7,404 nucleotides of DNA from JAVWHX01 sp036639875 (GCA_036639875.1 JAVWHX010000085.1:1-7404); one strand, 5' to 3'. Counted from the stretch's first letter, positions 1 through 5,485 are shown. Notes: a model not told the origin generated them from the letters alone. Program-made: numbers and translations.

Positions 1-6
1 AAAAAA

Positions 7-82
7 TGGTGACCCGCAGGCGACTCGAACGCCTGACCCTCTGATTAAAAGTCAGATGCTCTACCGACTGAGCTAGCGGGTC
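7..82 (-). tRNA. tRNA-Lys (anticodon UUU)
   Basis: Read on the minus strand this is a complete 76-nt cloverleaf. The acceptor arm GACCCGC pairs with GCGGGTC, the discriminator is A (position 10), and the CCA end is encoded in the DNA (7-9). The D arm (GCTC/GAGC), a five-pair anticodon stem (TCTGA/TCAGA) and a TTCGAGT T loop are all present. The anticodon loop is CTTTTAA with TTT at 47-49, which specifies lysine. It lies 11 nt downstream of tRNA-Gln and is most simply co-transcribed with it. Six T residues follow the CCA end in the transcript sense (6 down to 1); they could belong to a terminator or to the spacer before another tRNA, but the window ends there. Confidence 0.97.
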
Positions 83-93
83 TTTATAATAAT

Positions 94-169
94 TGGCTGG
101 GATACCTGGATTCGAACCAGGGGGATGACAGAGTCAAAGTCTGTTGCCTTACCGCTTGGCTATATCCCA
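94..169 (-). tRNA. tRNA-Gln (anticodon UUG)
   Basis: This is a complete cloverleaf on the minus strand. The acceptor arm TGGGATA pairs with TATCCCA, the discriminator is G (position 97), and CCA is encoded (94-96). The anticodon stem ACAGA/TCTGT encloses the loop CTTTGAC, with TTG at 135-137, specifying glutamine. The first acceptor pair is U1-A72, typical of bacterial tRNA-Gln. It is the promoter-proximal gene of the pair, starting about 17 nt after the -10 box at 186-191. Confidence 0.97.
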
Positions 170-185
170 ACATTCATGCTTATAT

Positions 186-214
186 AATATACCAATTTTA
201 CATCTTTTAGTCAA
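186..214 (-). promoter_or_regulatory. Promoter of the tRNA-Gln/tRNA-Lys operon
   Basis: On the minus strand there is a -35 box TTGACT (209-214), a 17-nt spacer and a -10 box TATATT (186-191). The -10 is immediately preceded by TGG, an extended -10 (TGn) element. Transcription should begin around 178-180, about 10 nt before the mature 5' end of tRNA-Gln. Spacing and match to the sigma-A consensus are both good. The promoter sits downstream of the aminotransferase terminator, so the tRNAs are an independent unit. Confidence 0.8.
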
Positions 215-237
215 TAACTTTAGAAAAAAATAATAAA

Positions 238-261
238 AAAAATGATCAAAAGACCATTTTT
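238..261 (-). terminator. Rho-independent terminator of the aminotransferase gene
   Basis: In the minus-strand transcript, AAAAATGGTC pairs with GATCATTTTT (10 pairs including one G-U wobble) around a TTTT loop, followed by a long T-rich run (down to about 221). The equivalent plus-strand hairpin would carry an A-C mismatch, which supports the minus direction. It begins 2 nt after the stop codon and separates the aminotransferase from the tRNA promoter. Confidence 0.8.
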
Positions 262-263
262 CT

Positions 264-1541
264 TTATTTTTCTAGATATTTATCAATACTTACAAGCTTT
301 ACGCATAGGGTAAAAAGGTATGCGGCTTGTCTTAATTCTTCTATTTCAGGATAAGAAGGAGCGATTCTTATATGAGAATCTCTTGGATCATTCCCGTATG
401 GGAATGGTGCTCCAGCAGCTGTTAAAATAGCACCAGCTTCCTTACACTTTTTAACAATTTGTTTTGCACAACCATCTAACCCATCAAATGCAATGAAATA
501 GCCTCCTAGTGGTTGAGTCCATTTCGCAATGTCTAAACCACCTAATTCTTTTTTTAAGATATCAAGAACCAATTCAAATTTAGGTCTTAATAATTCGGCA
601 TGTTTTTGCATATGTAATTTCAAACCATTGATATCTTTATAATATTGAACATGTCTTAATTGATTTAATTTATCAAAACCAATACCTTGAATATTCATAT
701 GCTTTAAAATATCATTTTTATTATTTATAGAAGTTGCCATAGCTGCTACACCAGCGCCAGGAAAAGATACTTTAGAAGTCGAACAAAACTCAAAGACAAT
801 ATCAGGATGTCCTGCTTTTTCACAGGCACTTAGTATATCACCAACACAATCTTGTTTATCATTATATAAATGATGAAGAATATATGCATTATCCCAAAAG
901 ATTCTAAAATCTTTAGCTGCCGGATTTAAATTTGCAAATCTTTCAACAGTTTTATCTGAATATGTAATACCAGTAGGATTAGAATACTGAGGAACACACC
1001 AAATACCCTTTACACTCTCATCGCTTTCTACATATTGTTGAACAACATCCATATTAGGGCCATCATTATCAAAAGGAATAGGAATCATTTCTATATGAAA
1101 ATATTCAGTAATAGCAAAATGACGATCATACCCAGGGACTGGACATAAGAATTTAACTTTTTCAAGTTGACCCCAAGGTTTATTTCCCATATAACCATGA
1201 GTAAAAGCACGACTTATTTGATCGAACATAATATTTAAGCTTGAATTTCCATAAACAATAATATTATCAGTAGAAACATTTAAAATTTCAGAAAATAATG
1301 TCTTAGCTTCATCAATCCCATCTAAAATGCCATAATTAAAATATTCTTTACAATCAGAATAATCTTGACTTGAATTTAATGTATCTAACATTTTCATAGA
1401 TAAACTGACTTGATTCCAATCTGGCTTCCCTCTTGCCATATTAAGAACCAATCCTTGCTTTTGAATGTCTTCATATTCTTTCTCTAATCTTGATTTTAAT
1501 AAAATCAATTCATCTCTGTTCATTTGTCCAAATGTTTTCAT
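264..1541 (-). CDS. PLP-dependent aminotransferase, Corynebacterium-type aspartate aminotransferase family
   Basis: This encodes a 425-residue cytoplasmic aminotransferase of PLP fold type I. Visible landmarks are ARGKP (36-40), the N-P-T-G turn (Asn188), D-N-A-Y (Asp217 and Tyr220, contacting the PLP ring nitrogen and O3'), S-T-S-K with the Schiff-base Lys257, and H-I-R-I-A (Arg392, the expected substrate alpha-carboxylate arginine). The N-terminal pattern, the PGYDRHF stretch (136-142) and the length match the family typified by Corynebacterium aspartate aminotransferase (Pfam Asp_aminotransf) rather than classic AspC. The probable reaction is aspartate plus 2-oxoglutarate to oxaloacetate plus glutamate, but substrate is inferred from family only. 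An in-frame ATG 24 nt upstream (1565) is less likely, because AAAAGGGG (1549-1556) lies 7 nt before the ATG at 1541. It is monocistronic, with its own promoter and terminator. Confidence 0.9.
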   Translation of the reverse strand: MKTFGQMNRDELILLKSRLEKEYEDIQKQGLVLNMARGKPDWNQVSLSMKMLDTLNSSQDYSDCKEYFNYGILDGIDEAKTLFSEILNVSTDNIIVYGNSSLNIMFDQISRAFTHGYMGNKPWGQLEKVKFLCPVPGYDRHFAITEYFHIEMIPIPFDNDGPNMDVVQQYVESDESVKGIWCVPQYSNPTGITYSDKTVERFANLNPAAKDFRIFWDNAYILHHLYNDKQDCVGDILSACEKAGHPDIVFEFCSTSKVSFPGAGVAAMATSINNKNDILKHMNIQGIGFDKLNQLRHVQYYKDINGLKLHMQKHAELLRPKFELVLDILKKELGGLDIAKWTQPLGGYFIAFDGLDGCAKQIVKKCKEAGAILTAAGAPFPYGNDPRDSHIRIAPSYPEIEELRQAAYLFTLCVKLVSIDKYLEK

Positions 1542-1548
1542 TCTATAT

Positions 1549-1556
1549 CCCCTTTT
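1549..1556 (-). promoter_or_regulatory. Ribosome binding site fixing the aminotransferase start
   Basis: AAAAGGGG on the minus strand lies 7 nt before the ATG at 1541-1539. The alternative in-frame ATG at 1565 lies upstream of this element and has no comparable purine-rich site, so the downstream ATG is preferred. Confidence 0.75.
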
Positions 1557-1576
1557 AATATACATTAATTGAAAAT

Positions 1577-1605
1577 ATTTTACTCTTTCATATCCTAAAA
1601 ATCAA
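1577..1605 (-). promoter_or_regulatory. Probable promoter of the aminotransferase gene
   Basis: On the minus strand, TTGATT (1600-1605), a 17-nt spacer and TAAAAT (1577-1582) form a reasonable sigma-A promoter. Transcription would start near 1570 and give a leader of about 30 nt carrying the ribosome binding site. The predicted start falls just upstream of the less likely ATG at 1565, leaving it almost no leader, which again favours the start at 1541. Confidence 0.6.
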
Positions 1606-1640
1606 TCATTAATCCTGTATATTACAAAAACATCTCTTAT

Positions 1641-1655
1641 TAGTAATTATTACTA
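1641..1655. promoter_or_regulatory. Perfect 7-1-7 palindrome, candidate Fur/PerR-family operator
   Basis: TAGTAAT-T-ATTACTA is a perfect inverted repeat of 7 bp arms around one central base, the geometry of Fur-family boxes. It matches the Bacillus PerR consensus TTATAATNATTATAA at 10 of 14 arm positions. It lies 46 nt upstream of the hrb start, at or next to the -35 region of either candidate hrb promoter, and does not overlap the divergent aminotransferase promoter. The product it would control is of a type linked to O2 defence in clostridia. In DNA this AT-rich, about one such palindrome per window is expected by chance, so the assignment rests on position and context. Confidence 0.4.
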
Positions 1656-1682
1656 TTTATATTATAAAAATTGTGATATACT
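1654..1682 (+). promoter_or_regulatory. Candidate hrb promoter region
   Basis: Two -10 candidates exist. TATACT (1677-1682) has an upstream TGA, so an extended -10, but no clear -35 (TATTTA at 1654-1659), and its start would fall almost on the ribosome binding site. TATATT/TATTAT (1658-1665) would give a leader of about 30 nt but also has a poor -35. The sequence does not decide between them; either would place the palindrome at 1641-1655 in the -35 region or just upstream. Confidence 0.4.
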
Positions 1683-1688
1683 ATAAGT

Positions 1689-1693
1689 GGAGG
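1689..1693 (+). promoter_or_regulatory. Ribosome binding site fixing the hrb start
   Basis: GGAGG lies 8 nt before the ATG at 1702. A GTG at 1687 is in the same frame but overlaps this element and has no ribosome binding site of its own, so it is not used as the start. Confidence 0.85.
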
Positions 1694-1701
1694 ATAATCA
1701 T

Positions 1702-2325
1702 ATGGATATAAAAGCATTTTTTAAATTAACTTATGGGTTATACATTGTAACAACTAAAAACAAAGATCAAGAAAGTGGTTGTGTTATCAATACCATGACA
1801 CAAGTGACAGCATCACCATCACAAGTCAGTATTGCTTTAAACAAAGATAATTACACAACTGAATTAATTAAAGAAAGTGGAATTTTTAATGTGAGTGTTC
1901 TTTTAGATAATGTTTCTATGGACACAATTAGAAATTTTGGTTTTCAATCTGGTAAAGATGTTAATAAGTTTGAAAATATGGATTATAAGATTGATAATCT
2001 AGGCATTAAATATTTAACTAAGGAATCAGCAGCAACATTTAGTTGTAAAGTCAATCAAATTGTAGATGCTGGAACACACTTTATGTTTATTGCTGAAGTG
2101 GTTGATACTAAGGTCTTAAGTGAAGAAGAAGTTTTAACTTACAGTGCTTATCATGAAAAGAAAAATGGAGCTACTCCTAAGAATGCCCCATCTTATATTG
2201 AAGAACCAACTCAATCTGGATATCGTTGTGATGTATGTGGATTTATTTATGAAGGTGAAACATTACCTGAGGATTATATTTGTCCAGTATGTAAAGTAGA
2301 TGCAAGTCATTTTCAAAAGATCTAA
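1702..2325 (+). CDS. hrb: High-molecular-weight rubredoxin: flavin reductase-like domain fused to rubredoxin
   Basis: This encodes a 207-residue cytoplasmic protein with two domains. Residues 1 to about 150 are a flavin reductase-like FMN-binding split barrel, recognised from the F-F-K-L-T-Y-G-L-Y-I-V-T-T opening, the N-x-M-T-Q-V-T-A-S-P stretch and the central G-I-F-N-V-S-V-L segment. Residues about 173-207 are a compact rubredoxin whose two knuckles, C176-x2-C179-G and C194-P-x-C197, supply all four iron ligands. The same architecture is seen in Moorella Hrb, which carries electrons from NAD(P)H-linked reductases to flavodiiron proteins (FprA) that reduce O2 or NO. No flavodiiron partner lies in this window, so the partner here is unknown. 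A 7-1-7 palindrome upstream suggests peroxide- or metal-responsive control. It converges with the histidine kinase gene and shares its terminator. Confidence 0.88.
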   Translation: MDIKAFFKLTYGLYIVTTKNKDQESGCVINTMTQVTASPSQVSIALNKDNYTTELIKESGIFNVSVLLDNVSMDTIRNFGFQSGKDVNKFENMDYKIDNLGIKYLTKESAATFSCKVNQIVDAGTHFMFIAEVVDTKVLSEEEVLTYSAYHEKKNGATPKNAPSYIEEPTQSGYRCDVCGFIYEGETLPEDYICPVCKVDASHFQKI

Positions 2326-2353
2326 AAAGGAAAAGAATTAATCTTTTCCTTTT
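2325..2353. terminator. Bidirectional terminator between hrb and the histidine kinase gene
   Basis: A 12-bp perfect stem (AAAAGGAAAAGA at 2325-2336, TCTTTTCCTTTT at 2342-2353) encloses a 5-nt loop. Each end of the stem supplies a T-run in the outgoing transcript, so it can serve both strands, although the run beyond the stem is short. The first stem base is the last base of the hrb TAA, and the kinase stop codon (2338-2340) lies in the loop, so the last codons of the kinase are part of the stem. Confidence 0.8.
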
Positions 2354-3462
2354 AATCTGTTTAAAACAACGACAAAGGTTGTTTTTTCTTTATGGCTAGT
2401 TGCAAATATATGTCCATTGTGAATATCTATAACATTTTTAGCAATCGCAAGTCCTAAACCAGTACCACCAGTTGCGGTAGAACGAGAAGAATCACTGCGA
2501 TAAAACTTTTCAAAGATGTGAGGTAAATCATCTTGTGAAATAGGGTCACCATAATTCATAATCTTAATTGATACTGTATCATCATCATTTAAAACATCAA
2601 TACAAATATCATTATTATCTTGTCCATATTTCACAGCATTAGATAATAGATTATCAAATACTCTTGCAAGCAATTGACCATCACCTTTAATTAGTAAAGA
2701 TTGTTGTGAAACATGTATCTTAGGAATTAATTGATGTTCTTGAAAAGTAGGATAGAATTCATCAACAATCTGTAAAACCAATTCAGAAATATTTATTGTT
2801 TCCATATTAACTCTTACATTGGTTTGATCTAAACTTGTAAATTCAAATAAATCATCCATTAATCCTTGTAATCTTTTTGACTTTTCATAAGCAACAGTAG
2901 AATAATTCTTGATATCCTCTTTAGATAATTGATCATTACTTTTAATCAATTCTAAGTAACCAATAATTGTTGTTAATGGTGTTCTTAAATCATGCGCAAC
3001 ATTTGTAATTAAATCATTTTTCTGTTTTTCAGCATTTCTTTCTGCATCAAAAGCCAATCTCTCATTTTCTTTTAGAATTGCCCCTTCTTTTTCTTTATCA
3101 TTTAATGTTTTTGATAAAGCGTTGATATTTGCAGCTAATAGACCTAATTCATCATCATATTCAATAGGAACCTGAACACTATAATCACCAGCCGTGACTT
3201 CTTGAATAGTATCACTTAAATCTGTTAGGTATTTCAATGTAATATTCATCAAATCAAAGAATATAACAAGGAAGATAATTAAAGATACAATAAATGATAT
3301 AAAATATTTAATTTCAATACTCATATTAAAGATATCAAAACTTTCTAATAAAATAATCATTCCACTATAAATTAAGAAAGTAATTATGTAAGAAACAATT
3401 AAATTAACTAGAAGTTTCCATCTAAAACTACTTACAAATAATCTTCTTATTTTCTTCATCAT
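2338..3462 (-). CDS. Sensor histidine kinase, VanS-like, with a very short extracytoplasmic loop
   Basis: This encodes a 374-residue membrane histidine kinase. Two hydrophobic helices (about 17-39 and 53-72) flank only about 13 residues outside the membrane. A HAMP linker follows (about 73-125), then a coiled region. The dimerisation/phosphoacceptor domain has N-V-A-H157-D-L-R-T-P-L, and the ATPase domain has an N box (N271, N275), an F box around F-E-K-F-Y-R (317-322) and the G box G-G-T-G-L-G-L (332-338). Sequence around the H, N and G boxes resembles VanS, but vancomycin sensing should not be inferred: no van resistance genes are present. The tiny loop suggests sensing within the membrane or through another protein. 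ATG 3462 overlaps the regulator TGA (ATGA); a second ATG at 3459 is possible. No strong ribosome binding site precedes it, so translational coupling is likely. Confidence 0.92.
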   Translation of the reverse strand: MMKKIRRLFVSSFRWKLLVNLIVSYIITFLIYSGMIILLESFDIFNMSIEIKYFISFIVSLIIFLVIFFDLMNITLKYLTDLSDTIQEVTAGDYSVQVPIEYDDELGLLAANINALSKTLNDKEKEGAILKENERLAFDAERNAEKQKNDLITNVAHDLRTPLTTIIGYLELIKSNDQLSKEDIKNYSTVAYEKSKRLQGLMDDLFEFTSLDQTNVRVNMETINISELVLQIVDEFYPTFQEHQLIPKIHVSQQSLLIKGDGQLLARVFDNLLSNAVKYGQDNNDICIDVLNDDDTVSIKIMNYGDPISQDDLPHIFEKFYRSDSSRSTATGGTGLGLAIAKNVIDIHNGHIFATSHKEKTTFVVVLNRLKGKD

Positions 3463-4163
3463 AGATCAAATTTGTAACCAATACCCCAAGCGGTTTTAAT
3501 ATGTCTAGGATTTCTAGGTTGTCTTTCTACCTTTTCTCTTAATTTTCTTATATGAACCATAATTGTATTATTTGAATTACTAGAGTTTGTAGGTTTCATA
3601 TTCCAAATTTTTTCAAAAATATCTTCAATTGAAAAAACTGTTCCAGGATGAGAAGCGAGTAATACAAGAATTTCATATTCTATTCTTGTAAGTGATAAAG
3701 GAATATTGTCTAAAGTGACAAGCTTCTTTTGTTTATCAATAATCAAATCAGATGCTTCAATAATATGTGAAGAATCAATAAATGGCTTATTAAAAACTTG
3801 AGATCTCCTGATTTGAGATTTGACTCTCGCGACTAATTCCATAGCGTTAAAAGGTTTTGTAAGATAATCATCAGCACCAGTTAATAATCCTTCTATCTTA
3901 TCATTATCAGCAGTTTTTGCAGAAACAATAATAACTGGGATATTATATTTTTCTCTAATCATTTTTAATGCTTGTATACCATCAATTTCTGGCATCATAA
4001 TATCTAAAATCACAAGATCTATTTCATATGTTTGGATGTCATCAAGTAATGTTAAAGCATTATATCTTTTTTCTACTTTATATCCTTCTTGTGTTAAGTA
4101 TATTTCCATTAAATCAGTAATTTCTTTTTCATCATCAATAACGAGTATATGAGGTATGTTCAT
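3459..4163 (-). CDS. OmpR/PhoB-family DNA-binding response regulator, VanR-like
   Basis: This encodes a 234-residue cytoplasmic response regulator, phosphorylated by the kinase encoded immediately downstream. The receiver domain (about 4-118) has the acidic pair D10-D11, phospho-acceptor D54 (in V-I-L-D-I-M-M-P), the switch residue S81 and K103 (in L-T-K-P-F). The C-terminal winged helix (about 134-234) carries S-L-T-R-I-E-Y-E-I-L and N-T-I-M-V-H-I-R-K-L-R-E-K, and ends in W-G-I-G-Y-K-F. All catalytic positions look intact. A longer reading from an ATG at 4211 is rejected: AGGAGGA at 4171-4177 lies 7 nt before the ATG at 4163, and the extra 16 residues have no receiver character. Its targets are unknown. 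The closest candidates are its own promoter and the divergent EFR1-like/HxlR operon. Confidence 0.93.
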   Translation of the reverse strand: MNIPHILVIDDEKEITDLMEIYLTQEGYKVEKRYNALTLLDDIQTYEIDLVILDIMMPEIDGIQALKMIREKYNIPVIIVSAKTADNDKIEGLLTGADDYLTKPFNAMELVARVKSQIRRSQVFNKPFIDSSHIIEASDLIIDKQKKLVTLDNIPLSLTRIEYEILVLLASHPGTVFSIEDIFEKIWNMKPTNSSNSNNTIMVHIRKLREKVERQPRNPRHIKTAWGIGYKFDL

Positions 4164-4170
4164 TTTTCTG

Positions 4171-4177
4171 TCCTCCT
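4171..4177 (-). promoter_or_regulatory. Ribosome binding site fixing the response regulator start
   Basis: AGGAGGA on the minus strand is 7 nt before the ATG at 4163-4161, a near-ideal spacing. The upstream in-frame ATG at 4211 lies before this element and would place it inside the coding region. Confidence 0.85.
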
Positions 4178-4184
4178 GATTTCT

Positions 4185-4213
4185 ATTATATATATTTTTT
4201 TGAAATATCAAAG
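4185..4213 (-). promoter_or_regulatory. Weakly supported promoter of the response regulator-kinase operon
   Basis: A perfect -10 TATAAT (4185-4190) lies on the minus strand. The best -35 is TTGATA (4206-4211), which matches well but gives only a 15-nt spacer; a 17-nt spacer leaves only CTTTGA. Transcription would start near 4178, giving a leader of only about 15 nt. A weak -35 fits a promoter that needs an activator, possibly the regulator itself. Confidence 0.4.
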
Positions 4214-4215
4214 AG

Positions 4216-4287
4216 TTATTTGTTAAAGTATGTGAATATAATGAAAAAGAATTTGAAGTGTGTTTGCATTATTTGAGTAAAGATGTG
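4216..4287. repeat. Imperfect 19-nt direct repeat in the divergent control region
   Basis: TTATTTGTTAAAGTATGTG (4216-4234) and TTATTTGAGTAAAGATGTG (4269-4287) agree at 14 of 19 positions without gaps; the first 7 and last 5 bases are identical. Start to start they are 53 nt apart, close to five helical turns, so both would face the same side of the DNA. The second copy ends one base before the -10 of the EFR1-like operon. It could be a paired operator for the neighbouring response regulator or for HxlR, or a chance repeat in AT-rich DNA. Confidence 0.4.
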
Positions 4288-4294
4288 TTATAAT
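4264..4294 (+). promoter_or_regulatory. Promoter of the EFR1-like/HxlR operon
   Basis: A perfect -10 TATAAT (4289-4294) is preceded by TGT, an extended -10. The nearest -35-like hexamer is TTGCAT (4264-4269) with a long 19-nt spacer, so the extended -10 probably carries much of the recognition. Transcription would begin near 4301, giving a leader of about 31 nt that holds the AAAGGAG ribosome binding site (4316-4322). Confidence 0.65.
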
Positions 4295-4331
4295 ACTTTT
4301 GCAAGATGATTGAATAAAGGAGATTTATTTT

Positions 4332-5126
4332 ATGAAAATCACACATATAAGAAAATTAGTATTTAGTCCAACAGGATCAACTCAAAAAGTAGTTGATATT
4401 GTCAGTGATGTATGGAAACAACCAAAAGAGGAAATTGACTTATCAAATCCTGATATTGATTTTAGCCAATATTGTTTTACTAGTCACGATTTATGTTTTG
4501 TAGCTGTTCCATCATATGGAGGAAGAGTTCCTGAAATTGCTGTGAAACATTTAAAAATGATAAGATCAATGAATTCACCAGTTATACTGATTGCTACATA
4601 TGGGAATCGAGCTTATGATGATACTCTTTTAGAATTGAAAGAAGTCATGAAAGCTCAAGGTTTTCTATGTGTCAGTGCAATTTCTGCAGTTTGTGAACAT
4701 TCAATAATGCGTCAGTTTGGAATGGGAAGACCTGATAAACTTGATATCATGCAGTTAACTGAATTTGCAACGAATATTAGAGATATATTAGACAAAGTAG
4801 CGGATATGGAAGAAGTTGGTGTCCCAGGGAATTATCCATACCGTGAATATAATGGAGTTCCTTTAAAACCAAAAGCTTCACGAAAATGCGTTGAATGTGG
4901 TTTGTGTGCAAAACAATGTCCAGTTAAAGCTATTGATATAAACAATCCTAAGAAAACCGATGAAAAGAAATGTATTTCATGTATGCGTTGTATTAAAGTG
5001 TGTCCTCAAAATGCAAGAAAGTGTAATTCTTTAATCTTAGTTGCTGCAACAAAGAAAATGATGAAAGCTTGTGCTGGTAGTAAGCCTAATCAATTGTTTG
5101 TTGGAAAACTTGAGGATAAGGCATGA
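4332..5126 (+). CDS. Flavodoxin domain fused to a 2[4Fe-4S] ferredoxin (EFR1-like)
   Basis: This encodes a 264-residue soluble electron-transfer protein. The N-terminal part (about 4-160) is a flavodoxin-like fold with the FMN phosphate loop F-S-P-T-G-S-T (11-17), a V-P-S-Y-G-G-R-V-P segment (59-67) and A-T-Y-G-N-R (88-93). The C-terminal part (about 180-230) is a bacterial dicluster ferredoxin with two complete cysteine sets: C186, C189, C192, C196-P and C214, C217, C220, C224-P. The arrangement fits the EFR1 family of fused flavodoxin-ferredoxins common in anaerobic Firmicutes. It likely shuttles low-potential electrons between FMN and iron-sulfur centres; the partner enzymes are not known. 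It is first in an operon with the HxlR regulator, sharing ATGA at 5123-5126. It is divergent from the two-component system, which may share its control region. Confidence 0.88.
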   Translation: MKITHIRKLVFSPTGSTQKVVDIVSDVWKQPKEEIDLSNPDIDFSQYCFTSHDLCFVAVPSYGGRVPEIAVKHLKMIRSMNSPVILIATYGNRAYDDTLLELKEVMKAQGFLCVSAISAVCEHSIMRQFGMGRPDKLDIMQLTEFATNIRDILDKVADMEEVGVPGNYPYREYNGVPLKPKASRKCVECGLCAKQCPVKAIDINNPKKTDEKKCISCMRCIKVCPQNARKCNSLILVAATKKMMKACAGSKPNQLFVGKLEDKA

Positions 5127-5485
5127 AACTAAGAGAACAGTATACTTGTCCTTTAGAGTTAACGCATGACATGTTGAGAGGAAAATGGAAATTTATTATT
5201 CTTTGGAGATTACGCTTAGGACCAACATCTTTATCACAACTTGAAAGAGATATTGAAGGAATTAATCAAAAGATGTTAATTGAACAATTGAATGAATTGA
5301 TATCATTTGGACTTGTTAAAAAACATGTTTTTGAAGGATATCCTTTAAAAGTAGAGTATTTTTTAGATGATGATAAAGGGAAAAGGATTTTAGAAGCATT
5401 AACGATTATGCAATCAGTAGGTATTGACTATATGAAAGAAAATGGAATGGAAGATATATTAAGAGATAAGGGTGTTATAGATTAA
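5123..5485 (+). CDS. HxlR-family winged-helix regulator with an N-terminal sensor-type cysteine
   Basis: This encodes a 120-residue single-domain transcription factor, a normal length for the HxlR/MarR-like family. Family hallmarks are Y-T-C9-P near the N terminus, G-K-W-K-F-I-I-L-W-R-L (about 20-30), I-N-Q-K-M-L-I-E-Q-L-N-E-L (recognition helix region, about 47-59), G-L-V-K-K and P-L-K-V-E-Y (wing). Cys9 is the only cysteine and sits at the place used by redox- or electrophile-sensing relatives such as Bacillus YodB and HypR, so a dimer-linking disulfide or thiol adduct is plausible. Its ATG overlaps the TGA of the EFR1-like gene and has GAGG (5112-5115) 7 nt upstream, giving coupled translation. 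It probably controls its own operon and may control the PEBP-VOC pair downstream. The effector is unknown. Confidence 0.92.
   Translation: MKLREQYTCPLELTHDMLRGKWKFIILWRLRLGPTSLSQLERDIEGINQKMLIEQLNELISFGLVKKHVFEGYPLKVEYFLDDDKGKRILEALTIMQSVGIDYMKENGMEDILRDKGVID

Noticed and set aside
7..169. tRNA genes as a possible attachment site for an integrated element
   Set aside because: No integrase, no displaced tRNA 3' end repeat and no mobile-element gene is visible in the window; both tRNAs are intact.
1542..1565. N-terminal extension of the aminotransferase from an upstream ATG
   Set aside because: The strong AAAAGGGG ribosome binding site lies between this ATG and the next one, at the right spacing for the downstream ATG, and the predicted transcription start leaves almost no leader for the upstream one.
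1687..1701. GTG start for the hrb gene
   Set aside because: The GTG overlaps the GGAGG ribosome binding site that serves the ATG at 1702 and has no site of its own.
1542..1701. T-box or other riboswitch in front of the aminotransferase
   Set aside because: The predicted leader is only about 30 nt, too short for a T-box or known amino-acid riboswitch, and no leader terminator is seen.
2338..4163. A vancomycin resistance locus, because of the VanRS-like similarity
   Set aside because: No vanH, vanA/B-type ligase, vanX or vanY gene is present; VanRS-like sequence alone does not indicate resistance.
4164..4211. Longer response regulator starting at the ATG at 4211
   Set aside because: It would include the -10 box and the AGGAGGA ribosome binding site as coding sequence and adds 16 residues ahead of a receiver domain that normally starts within a few residues of the N terminus.
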